Shown: positions 7,124-14,723 of the stretch, piece by piece | How the letters are laid out: each line of letters begins with the position of its first letter | Position numbering within the stretch: position 1 is the first letter of the stretch | Source of the DNA: Acidobacteriota bacterium | Lineage (GTDB): Bacteria; Acidobacteriota; Vicinamibacteria; Fen-336 | NCBI GenBank assembly: GCA_003223555.1 | Contig: QHVM01000085.1 | Span: forward strand, 44,059 to 92,210 | Length of the DNA stretch: 48,152 nt | Direction: 5' to 3' | Made by a program: the position numbers and the translations under genes | The notes under the pieces: generated by a model | Told to the model about the DNA's origin: nothing | The model's input: only the letters and a program-made list of their open reading frames with translations | Databases searched by the model: none

Positions 7124-9102
7124 AGGTTCCGCTCTCCTGGCTGCGTGAGTTCGTGGAATTCCCGGCCGAGCCGCGCCAGCTCGGGGAGGACCTCACCTTC
7201 GTGGGACTGGCCCTGGACGGCCTCGAGGGCCGCGGAGCCGACGCGGTCCTGGACCTCGACGTGACGACCAACCGGGTCGACTGCATGAACGTCTACGGGG
7301 TGGCGCGCGAGGTCTCGGTCCTCTACGACGTGCCCCTGCGGCCCCTGGACCTCTCCTTCCCCGAGGAGGGCCCGCCTGCCGACCAGGCGCTCGACGTGAC
7401 GATCGAGGCGCCGGACCTCTGTCCGCGCTTCTGCGCCCGGGTCCTCGACGTCCGCCTGGGCCCTTCGCCGGCCTGGCTCCGCGACCGGCTCGAGGCGGTG
7501 GGAGTGCGCCCGATCAACAACGTCGTCGACCTCAGCAACTACGTGATGATGGAGATGGGCCATCCGTCGCACGCATTCGACCTCGCCCGCGTGCCGGACG
7601 GGCGGCTGATCGTCCGCTGGGCCCGTCCGGCTGAGCGCCTCACGACGCTCGACGGGGTCGAGCGCGCCCTGGCCGGGCGGGTGGGCGTGGTGGGGGGGAC
7701 GGAAGGGCCGCTGGCGCTGGCTGGCATCATGGGCGGCGCCTCCAGCGAAGTCTCGGACGACACCCGCGCGGTGGCCCTGGAGGCCGCCTGGTGGGACCCG
7801 CTCTCGATCCGGCGGGCCAGCAAGGCCCTCGGGCTGCACACCGAGGCCTCCCACCGCTTCGAGCGCGGGGCCGACCCGGAGGCCCCGCCGGCGGCCACCG
7901 CCCGGGTCGCCCATCTGCTGGCGAAGATCGGCGCCGGCGCCGCCCGGCCCGGGCTCATCGACCGCTACCCCGCGCCACGCCCCCGGCGCGCGACCGGCCT
8001 GCGACTCTCGCGCGTGTCGGCGATGCTCGGCGCGCCGGTGGCGGAGCCCCAGGCCCGGCAGATCCTCACCGGGCTGGGCTTCTCCGTGAAGGAGCAGGCG
8101 GGGTCGTGGGCGGTCGAGATCCCATCCTGGCGGAGCGACGTCAGCCGGGAGGCGGACCTCGTCGAGGAGGTCGGGCGTCACCTCGGCGTCGACCGTCTTC
8201 CGTCGACGGTGCCGGCGTCCCGCGGCGCGGAGGGCCTGCGGCCGCGGCAGTCGGCCACCCGGGCCGTGCGGGAGGCCCTGGCGGGCGCGGGTCTCACCGA
8301 GGTGATCAACTACGCCTTCGTCTCGGACGCGGACGCCGGCCCCCAGGCCCCGCCGCGGCTGCGGCTGGCCAACCCCCTCTCCGAGGAGCAGGCGGCCCTG
8401 CGCAGCAGTCTGGTCATGCCCGGGCTATTGGGGACGCTGCGCGCGAACCTGCGCCATGGCCGGCGCGACATGCGGGTGTTCGAGCTGGGTCGCGTCTTCG
8501 GGGCCACGCCCGAGGGGCCGGCGGAAGAGTCCCGCGTCGCGGTGCTCCTGATGGGCGCCGCTGCCCCGCACTGGTCGTCCGAGCGCCGGGCGGCCGACTT
8601 CTACGATGCGAAGGGAGTGGTGGAGCTGCTGGGACGTCGGCTCGGAGTCGGCGCCCTCACCTTCGTGGCCGGCGGTGCTCCGGGCTTCCTGCATCCGGGC
8701 CTCCATCCCGACGTGACGGAGGCGTGGGAGCTGCGGGACGAAGCGGCAGTGGCGGAGCTGGAGCTGGACACGCTCACTGCGGCGGCGCGGGCGCCGGTCA
8801 GGTTCCGGCCGCTGCCGCGCTCACCGGCGGTGGAGCGCGACCTCTCCGTGATCGGCAATGAGGGCATGACCGCGGCGGAAGTGGAAGCCCGCGTCCGCAA
8901 GGCGGCGGGGGAGCTGCTGAAGGACGTCTCGGTCCTGAAGCGTTACGCCCGGCCGCCCATCCCGGCCGGCAGGGTGAGCCTGACCTTCGGACTCGTCTAT
9001 CAGGACCCGGGCCGGACCCTCACCGGAGAAGAGGTCCAGGCTTCGGTCGACCGTGTGGTGGCGGCGCTGCGGGCAGCGGGGCTCGAGATCCGGGGAGAGT
9101 GA
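7120..9102 (+). CDS. pheT: Phenylalanyl-tRNA synthetase beta subunit, short form without tRNA-binding domain
   Basis: Editing and tRNA-recognition subunit. GTG 7120 overlaps the pheS TGA as GTGA and yields KVPLSWLREFVEF, the normal PheT N-terminus. The product is 660 residues, against about 800 in most bacteria. The OB-fold tRNA-binding domain expected at roughly residues 40-150 is absent: LTFVGLALDGLEG runs straight into VLDLDVTTNRVDCMNVYGVA. B3/B4 (INNVVDLSNYVMMEMGHPSHA, editing core), B5 and the C-terminal anticodon-binding FDX-ACB domain (RSPAVERDLSVI to the end) are present. A second shortening occurs near 8690, where FLHPG is followed at once by LHPDVTEAWEL, as if ~10-15 residues between two HP motifs were lost. 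Confidence 0.95.
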   Translation: MKVPLSWLREFVEFPAEPRQLGEDLTFVGLALDGLEGRGADAVLDLDVTTNRVDCMNVYGVAREVSVLYDVPLRPLDLSFPEEGPPADQALDVTIEAPDLCPRFCARVLDVRLGPSPAWLRDRLEAVGVRPINNVVDLSNYVMMEMGHPSHAFDLARVPDGRLIVRWARPAERLTTLDGVERALAGRVGVVGGTEGPLALAGIMGGASSEVSDDTRAVALEAAWWDPLSIRRASKALGLHTEASHRFERGADPEAPPAATARVAHLLAKIGAGAARPGLIDRYPAPRPRRATGLRLSRVSAMLGAPVAEPQARQILTGLGFSVKEQAGSWAVEIPSWRSDVSREADLVEEVGRHLGVDRLPSTVPASRGAEGLRPRQSATRAVREALAGAGLTEVINYAFVSDADAGPQAPPRLRLANPLSEEQAALRSSLVMPGLLGTLRANLRHGRRDMRVFELGRVFGATPEGPAEESRVAVLLMGAAAPHWSSERRAADFYDAKGVVELLGRRLGVGALTFVAGGAPGFLHPGLHPDVTEAWELRDEAAVAELELDTLTAAARAPVRFRPLPRSPAVERDLSVIGNEGMTAAEVEARVRKAAGELLKDVSVLKRYARPPIPAGRVSLTFGLVYQDPGRTLTGEEVQASVDRVVAALRAAGLEIRGE

Positions 9103-9111
9103 GGAGGCCAG

Positions 9112-9426
9112 GTGGAAGAGGGCTTTGCGATGCTCGAAGACAAGGTCCGCAAGGCGGCCGATCTCGTCAAGCGCCTCCGCAAGGCGAACCACGAGCTGGA
9201 GGAGGAGCGGGGCCGGCTGGGCGCGCGGTTGAAAGAGGCCGAGAAGAGGCTCGACACGCTGGAGCGGCAGCGCGGTCATTCGGCCGAGGAGACGCGCCGC
9301 CGGGAGGCGGCCGACGAAGAACTGGCCGGCCTGCGCCACGAGCGCGAGGAGATCCGGCGCCGGGTGGCCCGACTGGTGGAGGTGCTGGACGGCCTGGAGG
9401 AGGGACCTTCGCTCGCGCGGGAGTGA
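9112..9426 (+). CDS. Small coiled-coil protein (ZapB-like context)
   Basis: A 104-residue protein that is almost entirely heptad-type coiled coil, rich in Glu, Arg, Leu and Lys (VRKAADLVKRLRKANHELEE, then EEIRRRVARLVEVLDGLEEG). No catalytic motif is visible. Its place immediately before zapA, and its composition, fit a ZapB-like division accessory or other structural partner, but that is inference. I chose GTG 9112 because GAGGAGG (9101-9107) precedes it; ATG 9130, giving MLEDKVRKAADL, is a credible alternative with a GAGGG site. It follows pheT by only nine bases. Confidence 0.75.
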   Translation: MEEGFAMLEDKVRKAADLVKRLRKANHELEEERGRLGARLKEAEKRLDTLERQRGHSAEETRRREAADEELAGLRHEREEIRRRVARLVEVLDGLEEGPSLARE

Positions 9427-9478
9427 ATCCCGCGCTCGCTCGTCGAGCTGGGGGAGCCTGCGGCCCCCGACCCCCGGC

Positions 9479-9484
9479 TATAAT
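9479..9484 (+). promoter_or_regulatory. Perfect -10 box before zapA
   Basis: TATAAT in the context CTATAATCC, 17 bases before the zapA ATG, with GGAGG between. No convincing -35 is present 16-18 nt upstream (GC-rich), so activity is uncertain, but the hexamer stands out in such GC-rich DNA. Confidence 0.4.
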
Positions 9485-9500
9485 CCGCGCGGAGGCGGCC

Positions 9501-9797
9501 ATGGCCGACAAGCCCAACCTGGTCCACGTCCAGATCTTCGGCCAGACCTACGCGGTGAAGGCCGGGGCCGACGCCGGCTATGTCGAGGAGCTGGCCGCCC
9601 ACGTCGACGCCCAGATGCAGGAGGTGAGCCGCAGCGCGGGTGCGGTGGACTCGTTGCGCGTGGCGGTGCTGGCCGCGCTCAACATCGCCGACGAGTGCTT
9701 CCGCCTCCGCGCCGACCTGCGCGACGCCGACGGTCGGGCATCGGTCAAGGCGGCGGTGCTCGCCCGCGAGCTCGCCGCCGTCCTCGACGAGAAATAG
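9501..9797 (+). CDS. zapA: Cell division protein ZapA
   Basis: FtsZ-ring-associated protein that crosslinks FtsZ filaments. The 98 residues show the ZapA pattern: VHVQIFGQTYAVKAGADAGY at the N-terminus, VEELAAHVDAQMQEV, and a C-terminal helix with SLRVAVLAALNIADE. Size is typical. ATG 9501 is preceded by GGAGG (9491-9495). A 6S RNA gene follows immediately, an arrangement (zapA-ssrS) well known from proteobacteria, which supports both calls. Confidence 0.92.
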   Translation: MADKPNLVHVQIFGQTYAVKAGADAGYVEELAAHVDAQMQEVSRSAGAVDSLRVAVLAALNIADECFRLRADLRDADGRASVKAAVLARELAAVLDEK

Positions 9798-9816
9798 CCT
9801 CCTCGTCGACCTCCCC

Positions 9817-9846
9817 TTGCCTTGGGCGCGCCGGCGAGGCTATGAT
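9817..9846 (+). promoter_or_regulatory. Promoter of the 6S RNA
   Basis: TTGCCT (9817-9822), 18-nt spacer, TATGAT (9841-9846) in a CTATGATCG context. Predicted start about 9852, matching the 5' side of the RNA stem. Intergenic, directed away from zapA. Confidence 0.6.
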
Positions 9847-9851
9847 CGTTG

Positions 9852-10020
9852 GGACAAGGTCCCCTGCGTTGCTCGTGATGGAAAAGGAAACCCTGGACCA
9901 ACGTCCTTAGCTTCGGGGACCCGCCGTCACGCCGTGGTGTGCATGCCTCCGCGTCGAGGAAGCCTGAAGCGGCGTGCAGGGTTCCCACCTTGTGACCAGG
10001 TTCAGGTCACCCTTCCACAC
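9852..10020 (+). ncRNA. ssrS: 6S RNA (global regulator of RNA polymerase)
   Basis: 6S RNA mimics an open promoter and sequesters sigma-70 holoenzyme. The sequence matches conserved blocks of E. coli 6S by eye: AAGGTCCCCTGCG on the 5' side (cf. CAGUCCCCUGAG), GTGTGCATGCCTC (cf. GUGAGCAUGCUC), GTCGAGGAAGCCTGAAG (cf. UCCGAGAAGCCUUAAA), and ACCTTGTGACCAGGTTCAGG (cf. ACCUUGAACCAAGGGUUCAA). Base pairing closes a long interrupted stem: ACAAGGT (9854-9860) with ACCTTGT (9987-9993), and CCCTGC with GCAGGG, enclosing a large bubble-like centre. Own promoter upstream, intrinsic terminator downstream, zapA neighbour. The 5' and 3' ends are estimates. Confidence 0.85.
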
Positions 10021-10023
10021 GGC

Positions 10024-10047
10024 AAAGGCGGGGGGCCTTTTCGTCTT
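10024..10047 (+). terminator. Rho-independent terminator of 6S RNA
   Basis: Stem AAAGGC (10024-10029) and GCCTTT (10035-10040) around a G5 loop, then TCGTCTT. It lies just after the 6S 3' block. Confidence 0.6.
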
Positions 10048-10125
10048 CCGAATGCGGCGCGCTCCGCTTCGCGTGGGAAGTCATCAAGCGCACGCCGCCG
10101 GGGGACCCGTCGGCGTGCGATAGCG

Positions 10126-10270
10126 GAAACGCTCCGCTCCGCGCTCGCCGTGATTGAACGTCTCGCGTCGGAGTAGATCCGCCGCGAGACGGCACACGAA
10201 ACGCTCCGCTCCGCGCGCCGAACGCTGAGATGGACAGAGTGTGCTCTCCGCTCCGCGCGCCGAACACTGG
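10126..10270. repeat. Cluster of short CGCTCCGCTCCGCGC repeats in non-coding DNA
   Basis: The stretch 10048-10422 holds no gene. Within it, CGCTCCGCTCCGCGC-type units start near 10130, 10202 and 10244; the last two extend to a shared CCGCGCGCCGAAC(G/A)CTG. The units sit between hairpins: CGTCTCGCG (10159-10167) with CGCGAGACG, and GCGCACGCCG (10088-10097) with CGGCGTGCG. A related partial unit (GCGCGCTCCGCTTCGCG) lies near 10054. I see no coding potential here; function unknown. Confidence 0.55.
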
Positions 10271-10315
10271 CGCTGGAAGGATTCCTGGGCCGCGGATCCG
10301 ACCGTTTGCCTTACG

Positions 10316-10360
10316 TCTTTCTCTGCGTCCTCCCCGTTCGTTCTCCACGTCCTCTGCGTT
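10316..10360 (-). repeat. Dispersed repeat element, solitary arm (copy 2)
   Basis: Read on the minus strand, this 45-nt segment starts AACGCAGAGGACG and continues GGAGAACGAACGGGGAGGAC, matching the left arm of the element at 33193. No partner arm is present, so this is a half-element or decayed copy, 62 nt before thiL. Confidence 0.7.
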
Positions 10361-10422
10361 GAAAAGTAACGCCGGACCCGCGCTCGTGCCCGATCCGCGC
10401 GATTGAGGTACCCTTTGCGGCG

Positions 10423-11502
10423 ATGGAGCCGCAGACGCCCGTGGGCGAGATCGGCGAGCGGGCGCTGCTCCGCCACCTGCGCTCCCGCATCCCTTCCGGT
10501 CCGGGGGTGGTGGCCGGCGTCGGCGACGATGCGGCGGCGGTCGAGACGGGGCCGCTGACCCTCGTCACCACCGACTGCCTGGTCGAGGGCGTCCACTTCC
10601 GCCGGGAATGGTCGCCGCCGCGCCTGCTCGGGCGCAAGGCGCTCAGCATCAACCTGTCCGACATCGCGTGCATGTCGGGCCTCGCCCGCTACGCCACGGT
10701 GTCGCTGGGCCTGCCGCGCGACGTTCCCCTCGCTTTCGTGGACGGGCTCTACGACGGCCTTCTCGAGCGGGCGGCCGAGACCGGGGTGAGCCTGGTGGGC
10801 GGCAATCTCTCGGCGAGCGAAGCCGTCATCGTCGACCTCACCGTCCTCGGGCAGGGTGACCGGCTGCTGCGCCGGTCCGGGGCGGCCGCGGGCGACCTCG
10901 TGGTGGTGACGGGCACCCTCGGCGCGGCCGCGGCGGGACTGCGCGCGCTGGAGAAGGGCGCGCGGCTGGACGGCGACGGCGCGCTGTCCGACCGCGGGCC
11001 GTGGGCGGCCGACGCGGCCGACGGTCTCGAGCCCTGCCTGCGCGCGCAGCTCGACCCGGCTCCGCCGCTTGCCTTCGGAAGGGCCCTCGCCGAGCAGGAG
11101 GCGGTCGTCCACGCGGCGCTGGACCTGTCCGACGGCCTCTCCGGCGACCTGCTCACCCTCTGCGAGGAGAACGAGCTCTCGGCCTGGATCGAGCCCGAGT
11201 GGCTGCCGGTCGATCCCGCAGCGGCCAGGCTGGAGAAGGAGGCCGGGGGAGACGCCTTCTCGCTGGCCCTCCACGGGGGGGAGGACTACCAGATGCTGCT
11301 GGCGGTGCCGCCCGAGCGGGTCGACACGCTCCGCGAGGTCGCCGGGGTGTGGAGCGTGTCGTTGAGCGTCGTCGGCCAGCTGGCCGACGGCCCCCCCGGG
11401 CTGTCCCTGCGGTTCGGGGAGGCGATGAGGAAGCTGCGTCCCAGGTCCCACGACCACTTCGCCGTCCCCGAGCGCCGCCGCGATGCGGCGCCGGAGGCAT
11501 GA
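10423..11502 (+). CDS. thiL: Thiamine-monophosphate kinase
   Basis: Phosphorylates thiamine monophosphate to the cofactor thiamine diphosphate, using ATP and Mg2+. The 359 residues show the ThiL/PurM-like layout: EIGERALLRHLRSR, the metal-binding VAGVGDDAAAVE, the TTDCLVEGVHFRREW box, KALSINLSDIACMSG, DGLYDGLLERAAETGVSLVGGNLSAS, and late LDLSDGLSGDL and HGGEDYQML motifs. The C-terminus is slightly longer than usual. ATG 10423 follows GATTGAGG and a TACCCT hexamer (10409-10414) only eight bases away, so it may be leaderless. The downstream gene overlaps by ATGA. Confidence 0.93.
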   Translation: MEPQTPVGEIGERALLRHLRSRIPSGPGVVAGVGDDAAAVETGPLTLVTTDCLVEGVHFRREWSPPRLLGRKALSINLSDIACMSGLARYATVSLGLPRDVPLAFVDGLYDGLLERAAETGVSLVGGNLSASEAVIVDLTVLGQGDRLLRRSGAAAGDLVVVTGTLGAAAAGLRALEKGARLDGDGALSDRGPWAADAADGLEPCLRAQLDPAPPLAFGRALAEQEAVVHAALDLSDGLSGDLLTLCEENELSAWIEPEWLPVDPAAARLEKEAGGDAFSLALHGGEDYQMLLAVPPERVDTLREVAGVWSVSLSVVGQLADGPPGLSLRFGEAMRKLRPRSHDHFAVPERRRDAAPEA

Positions 11503-11966
11503 GCGGCCGGCTGCGGCGCACGGTCCAGCTGCTGCTCCACCTCGAGGACACGCCGCACCGCACGGCGCTCGCCTTCGGGATCGGCCTCTGGCTCGCCTTC
11601 TTCCCGATCCTCGGCATCCACACCGGGATCGCGCTCCTCATCGCGTTCCTCTTCCGGCTCAACCGCGCCGCGATCCTTGTCGGCGTCTACTTCTCCAACC
11701 CGTGGACGGTGGCCCCCTTGTACATCGCGGGGACGATGCTGGGATGCGCGGTGCTCGGCGTCCCCACCGAGGGGCTGGAGTCGATCGACTGGGACCTGCA
11801 CGGAGCGCAGTTCTACCGGGCGCTGGCGGCCAGCCTCCGGCCCTACCTGTGGCCGTTCATCCTGGGCAACACGGTTCTCGGCATAATCGCGGGGCTGGTG
11901 GGCTACGTGGCGCTCCGTTTCGTGCTGGAGCGCAAGCGCGCGCCCCAGACCGGCAGCGCGACCTAG
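11499..11966 (+). CDS. DUF2062 membrane protein
   Basis: A 155-residue inner-membrane protein with the DUF2062 signature: HRTALAFGIGLWLAFFPILG, then HTGIALLIAFLFRLNRAAI and FSNPWTVAPLYIAGTMLG, and a final hydrophobic helix near LWPFILGNTVLGIIAGLVGY. The function of the family is unknown; it is often found beside lipid or glycosyltransferase genes. ATG 11499 overlaps the thiL stop and is preceded by GGAGG (11493-11497), so the two are co-translated. The following 168 nt hold nothing recognisable apart from the palindrome GTACGTAC near 11975. Confidence 0.88.
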   Translation: MSGRLRRTVQLLLHLEDTPHRTALAFGIGLWLAFFPILGIHTGIALLIAFLFRLNRAAILVGVYFSNPWTVAPLYIAGTMLGCAVLGVPTEGLESIDWDLHGAQFYRALAASLRPYLWPFILGNTVLGIIAGLVGYVALRFVLERKRAPQTGSAT

Positions 11967-12134
11967 AGGTCCGTACGTACCCGATTTCCACGTCGCCATA
12001 TCTGCGATGCCATCAGGGAGGCGCCGTTCAGTGAGTAGCGACCCCCGCCCGGGCCCGTGGACATCCTGGTTGCGAACGCGTGCGGTAGTCTCTCCGGGCC
12101 AGTTGAAGGCGTCCAGCCTGGAAGGAGGAGGGAC

Positions 12135-12224
12135 ATGAACGTGCTGTTGTGGGCTCTCCAAGGACTGTCCGGGATCGCTACGGGCGCGGCTAGAGCGGCG
12201 GCCGGGCCCGATGATGGCTCGTGA
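12135..12224 (+). pseudogene. Possible remnant of a DoxX-like gene start
   Basis: A 29-codon ORF opens with MNVLLWALQGLSGIATG behind a perfect AAGGAGGAGG ribosome site. This resembles the N-terminus of small DoxX-family membrane proteins, which commonly begin MNVLLWVLQ. The reading frame runs into the 3' end of gatA on the opposite strand after 19 codons and stops. The pairing of an excellent ribosome site with a truncated hydrophobic N-terminus suggests a gene cut by rearrangement. The similarity is from memory of the family and is weak evidence. Confidence 0.3.
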
Positions 12225-13653
12225 CGGTCTGGTAGGCGTGCCCCGCCCGGAGCAGCGTCGCCTCGTCGAAGGGACGCCCCACGAGCTGCAGGCCGACGGG
12301 CAGTCCCTGTGTGAACCCGCACGGGAGCGACAGTCCCGGGATGCCGGCCAGGTTGGCGGGCACGGTGAAGATGTCGGCCAGGTACATCTGCAGCGGATCG
12401 GCCGTCTTCTCCCCGAAGCGGAAGGCGGGGACGGGGCTGGTGGGGGTGGCGATCACGTCGCAGGCCGCGAACGCGCGCTCGAAGTCGCGGCGGATGAGCG
12501 TCCGCACCTTCTGCGCCCGCAGGTAGTACGCGTCGTAGTAGCCGGACGAGAGCACGAAGGTGCCGAGGACGATCCGTCGCTTGACCTCGAGGCCGAAGCC
12601 CCGATCCCGGGTCTCGCCGTACATGCGGCGCAGGTCGCCGGCGCCCGCCCGCAGGCCGTAGCGCACGCCGTCGTAGCGGGCCAGGTTGCTCGAGGCCTCG
12701 GCGGTGGCCACGATGTAATAGGTGGCGATGGCGTAGGGCAGGTGGGGGAGATCGACGTCCACCAGCTCGGCTCCGGCCGCCCGCAGGTCTTCGAGGGCGC
12801 GGCCGAAGGCGGTCATGACCCCCTCGTCCACGCCTCCGGCCAGGAACCGCCACGGCACGCCGACGCGCAGGCCGGGAGAGGCCGCGCCGGCCTCGAGGCC
12901 GGCCGCGAAGTCGGTGGGTTCGCTCTTGGCGCTGGTGGCGTCGCGCGGATCCCAGCCGCAGAGGGCCGCCGCCACGCGGGCGACGTCCTCGACGGTGCGC
13001 GCCAGGGGCCCCACCTGATCGAGAGAGGAGGCGAAGGCCACCAGCCCGTAGCGGCTGACGCGGCCGTAGGTCGGCTTGAGCCCGACCACCCCGCATAGCG
13101 CGGCGGGCTGCCGGATGGAGCCGCCGGTGTCGGACCCGAGGGCCGCCGGCGCCATCCCGGCCGCCACCGCCGCCGCCGAGCCTCCCGACGAGCCGCCGGG
13201 GACGCGGTCGCGCGCCCAGGGGTTGCGCGTCGGCCGGAAGGCGCTGTTCTCGGTGGACGATCCCATCGCGAACTCGTCCATGTTCGTCTTGCCGAGCACG
13301 ACCGCCCCCGCGGCCTCGAGCCGGCTCACCGCGGTGGCGGTGAAGGGCGGGCGGTAGCCGTCCAGGATGCGCGAGCCGCAGGTGGTCGGGAGGCCCTCGA
13401 TGTCGAGCACGTCCTTGATCGCGACCGGCACCCCGGCCAGGGGAGGAGGGGACGCGCGGGCGGCGAGGCCGGCGTCGACTCGGCGCGCCATGGTCAGGGC
13501 GCGCTCGCCGGCGACGTGCAGGAAGGCGCCCAGCGCGCCGTCGATCGCCGCGATGCGGTCGAGGTGGGCGCGCGCGACCTCTTCCGCCGAGACCTCGCGG
13601 GCCGACACCCGCCGCGCGATCTCGCTCGCGGAGAGCTCGGTGAGGGAGCTCAT
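12190..13653 (-). CDS. gatA: Asp-tRNA(Asn)/Glu-tRNA(Gln) amidotransferase subunit A
   Basis: Glutaminase subunit of the GatCAB complex, which amidates misacylated Asp-tRNA-Asn or Glu-tRNA-Gln. The 487 residues contain the amidase signature with the Ser-cisSer-Lys triad: K in [14 protein letters not shown], and the serines in [18 protein letters not shown] and [41 protein letters not shown] is a GatA hallmark. ATG 13653 overlaps the gatC TGA as ATGA; a longer in-frame reading back to 13950 is only the other frame of gatC. gatB is not in the window. Presence of GatCA suggests GlnRS and/or AsnRS may be absent in this organism. Confidence 0.96.
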   Translation of the reverse strand: MSSLTELSASEIARRVSAREVSAEEVARAHLDRIAAIDGALGAFLHVAGERALTMARRVDAGLAARASPPPLAGVPVAIKDVLDIEGLPTTCGSRILDGYRPPFTATAVSRLEAAGAVVLGKTNMDEFAMGSSTENSAFRPTRNPWARDRVPGGSSGGSAAAVAAGMAPAALGSDTGGSIRQPAALCGVVGLKPTYGRVSRYGLVAFASSLDQVGPLARTVEDVARVAAALCGWDPRDATSAKSEPTDFAAGLEAGAASPGLRVGVPWRFLAGGVDEGVMTAFGRALEDLRAAGAELVDVDLPHLPYAIATYYIVATAEASSNLARYDGVRYGLRAGAGDLRRMYGETRDRGFGLEVKRRIVLGTFVLSSGYYDAYYLRAQKVRTLIRRDFERAFAACDVIATPTSPVPAFRFGEKTADPLQMYLADIFTVPANLAGIPGLSLPCGFTQGLPVGLQLVGRPFDEATLLRAGHAYQTVTSHHRARPPL

Positions 13654-13940
13654 CCGCCGATGACGCGCGGCACGCGGTAGAGCCCGCCGTCGGCATCGGG
13701 GGCGGCGGCGAGCGCCTGCTCCCGAGGCAGCTCGGGGAGAGGCGTGTCGTCGCGCAGGACCTCGGAGCCGCCCGCGTGGCTCATGGGCTCGACGTCGCGC
13801 GTGTCGAGGGCCTGGATCGACTCGGCGTAGGCCAGCACCTCGTCGAGCTGGCGGGCAAAGGTCTGCCGCTCCTCGTCGGTCAGCGAGAGGTGGGCGAGCC
13901 GCGCCACGTGGTCGACCGTCTCGATGGTGACGCGCGCCAT
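13650..13940 (-). CDS. gatC: Asp/Glu-tRNA amidotransferase subunit C
   Basis: Small stabilising subunit of GatCAB. The 96 residues show the usual GatC form: [39 protein letters not shown], then [10 protein letters not shown] and [23 protein letters not shown] 13940 ([11 protein letters not shown]). Upstream on the minus strand a TATAGT hexamer lies nine bases before the ATG, another candidate for a very short or absent leader. Co-translated with gatA. Confidence 0.94.
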   Translation of the reverse strand: MARVTIETVDHVARLAHLSLTDEERQTFARQLDEVLAYAESIQALDTRDVEPMSHAGGSEVLRDDTPLPELPREQALAAAPDADGGLYRVPRVIGG

Positions 13941-13969
13941 GGCCGGGCAACTATATCGCGGCTCGCGCC

Positions 13970-13998
13970 TTGACCGGTCCGGGAGGCGCCCCTAGACT
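13970..13998 (+). promoter_or_regulatory. Promoter placing the transcription start at the ATG (leaderless)
   Basis: TTGACC (13970-13975), exact 17-nt spacer, TAGACT (13993-13998). Only six bases, CGGCGG, separate the -10 from the ATG at 14005, so the mRNA would start at or next to the start codon. Confidence 0.65.
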
Positions 13999-14004
13999 CG
14001 GCGG

Positions 14005-14723
14005 ATGCTCCCCTGTCCGCGCTGCCGGCAGCCGCTACCCGATCCTCCGGAGCGCTTCTGCCCCCACTGCGGAGCCGAGGTCGAGGCGGCGGCGCGCGGC
14101 ACGCCGTGGGAGCAGCGCGAGCGGATCGGCTTCGTCGCCGGCTTGACGGAGACGACCCGGCAGGTATTGACCCGTCCGACCGAGTTCTTCCGGGCCATGC
14201 CGGTGGCGGGCGGGCTGGGGGGGCCGCTCTTCTACGGAGTGATCGTCGGTTACGTCGGCCTGCTGGCCAGCGCCGTCTACGGCGCTATCTTCCAGGCCAT
14301 CGTGGGCCCCCGCCTCTTCCATCTGCCGCGCCAGGGAGAGCTGGAGAGGCTGCTTCCCTACGTGCAGGGCGGACTGGGGCTCGTCTTCCAGGTCGTCCTC
14401 GGCCCGCTGATGATCACGATCGGGCTCTTCCTCTTCACGGCCATCTCGGCGGCGCGCCCCGGGGCTTCGAGGCGACCTTCCGCGTCGCCTGCTACGCCGA
14501 AGCGGCCGCCCTCATCCGTCTGGTGCCTCTGTGCGGCAGCCTGCTCTCCACCGCCTGGTTCCTCTTCCTCGCCATCGTGGGCCTCTCCGAGGCGCACGGC
14601 ATCTCGAAAGGACGGGCGGCGGCCGCCGTGCTGCTGCCGCTGATCCTCGTGTGCTGCTGCTGCGCGGCCGGCATCCTGCTGGTGTTGGGCGGCTTCGCGT
14701 CCGCGCTCGGGAACCTCAAGTGA
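14005..14723 (+). pseudogene. Zinc-ribbon Yip1-family membrane protein, interrupted by a frameshift
   Basis: The N-terminus is a zinc ribbon (CPRCRQPLPDPPERFCPHCG). Then come ETTRQVLTRPTEFFRAMP, typical of bacterial Yip1-domain proteins, and membrane helices around GPLFYGVIVGYVGLLASAVY and LGPLMITIGLFLFTAI. After that (about 14430-14455) the first frame degenerates. The expected continuation, GGAPRGFEATFRVACYAEA, and the last two helices (up to FASALGNLK, stop 14721-14723) lie in another frame. About ten residues that family members carry between the two parts also seem missing, so this is a small deletion rather than a single-base error. Either a decaying gene or an assembly artefact. The next gene starts GTGA on this stop codon. 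Function of bacterial Yip1 proteins is unknown. Confidence 0.75.

Noticed and set aside
12190-13950. A gatC-gatA fusion read as one 586-residue protein
   Set aside because: The first ~99 codons are an out-of-frame reading of gatC; GatC and GatA are each complete and overlap by ATGA.
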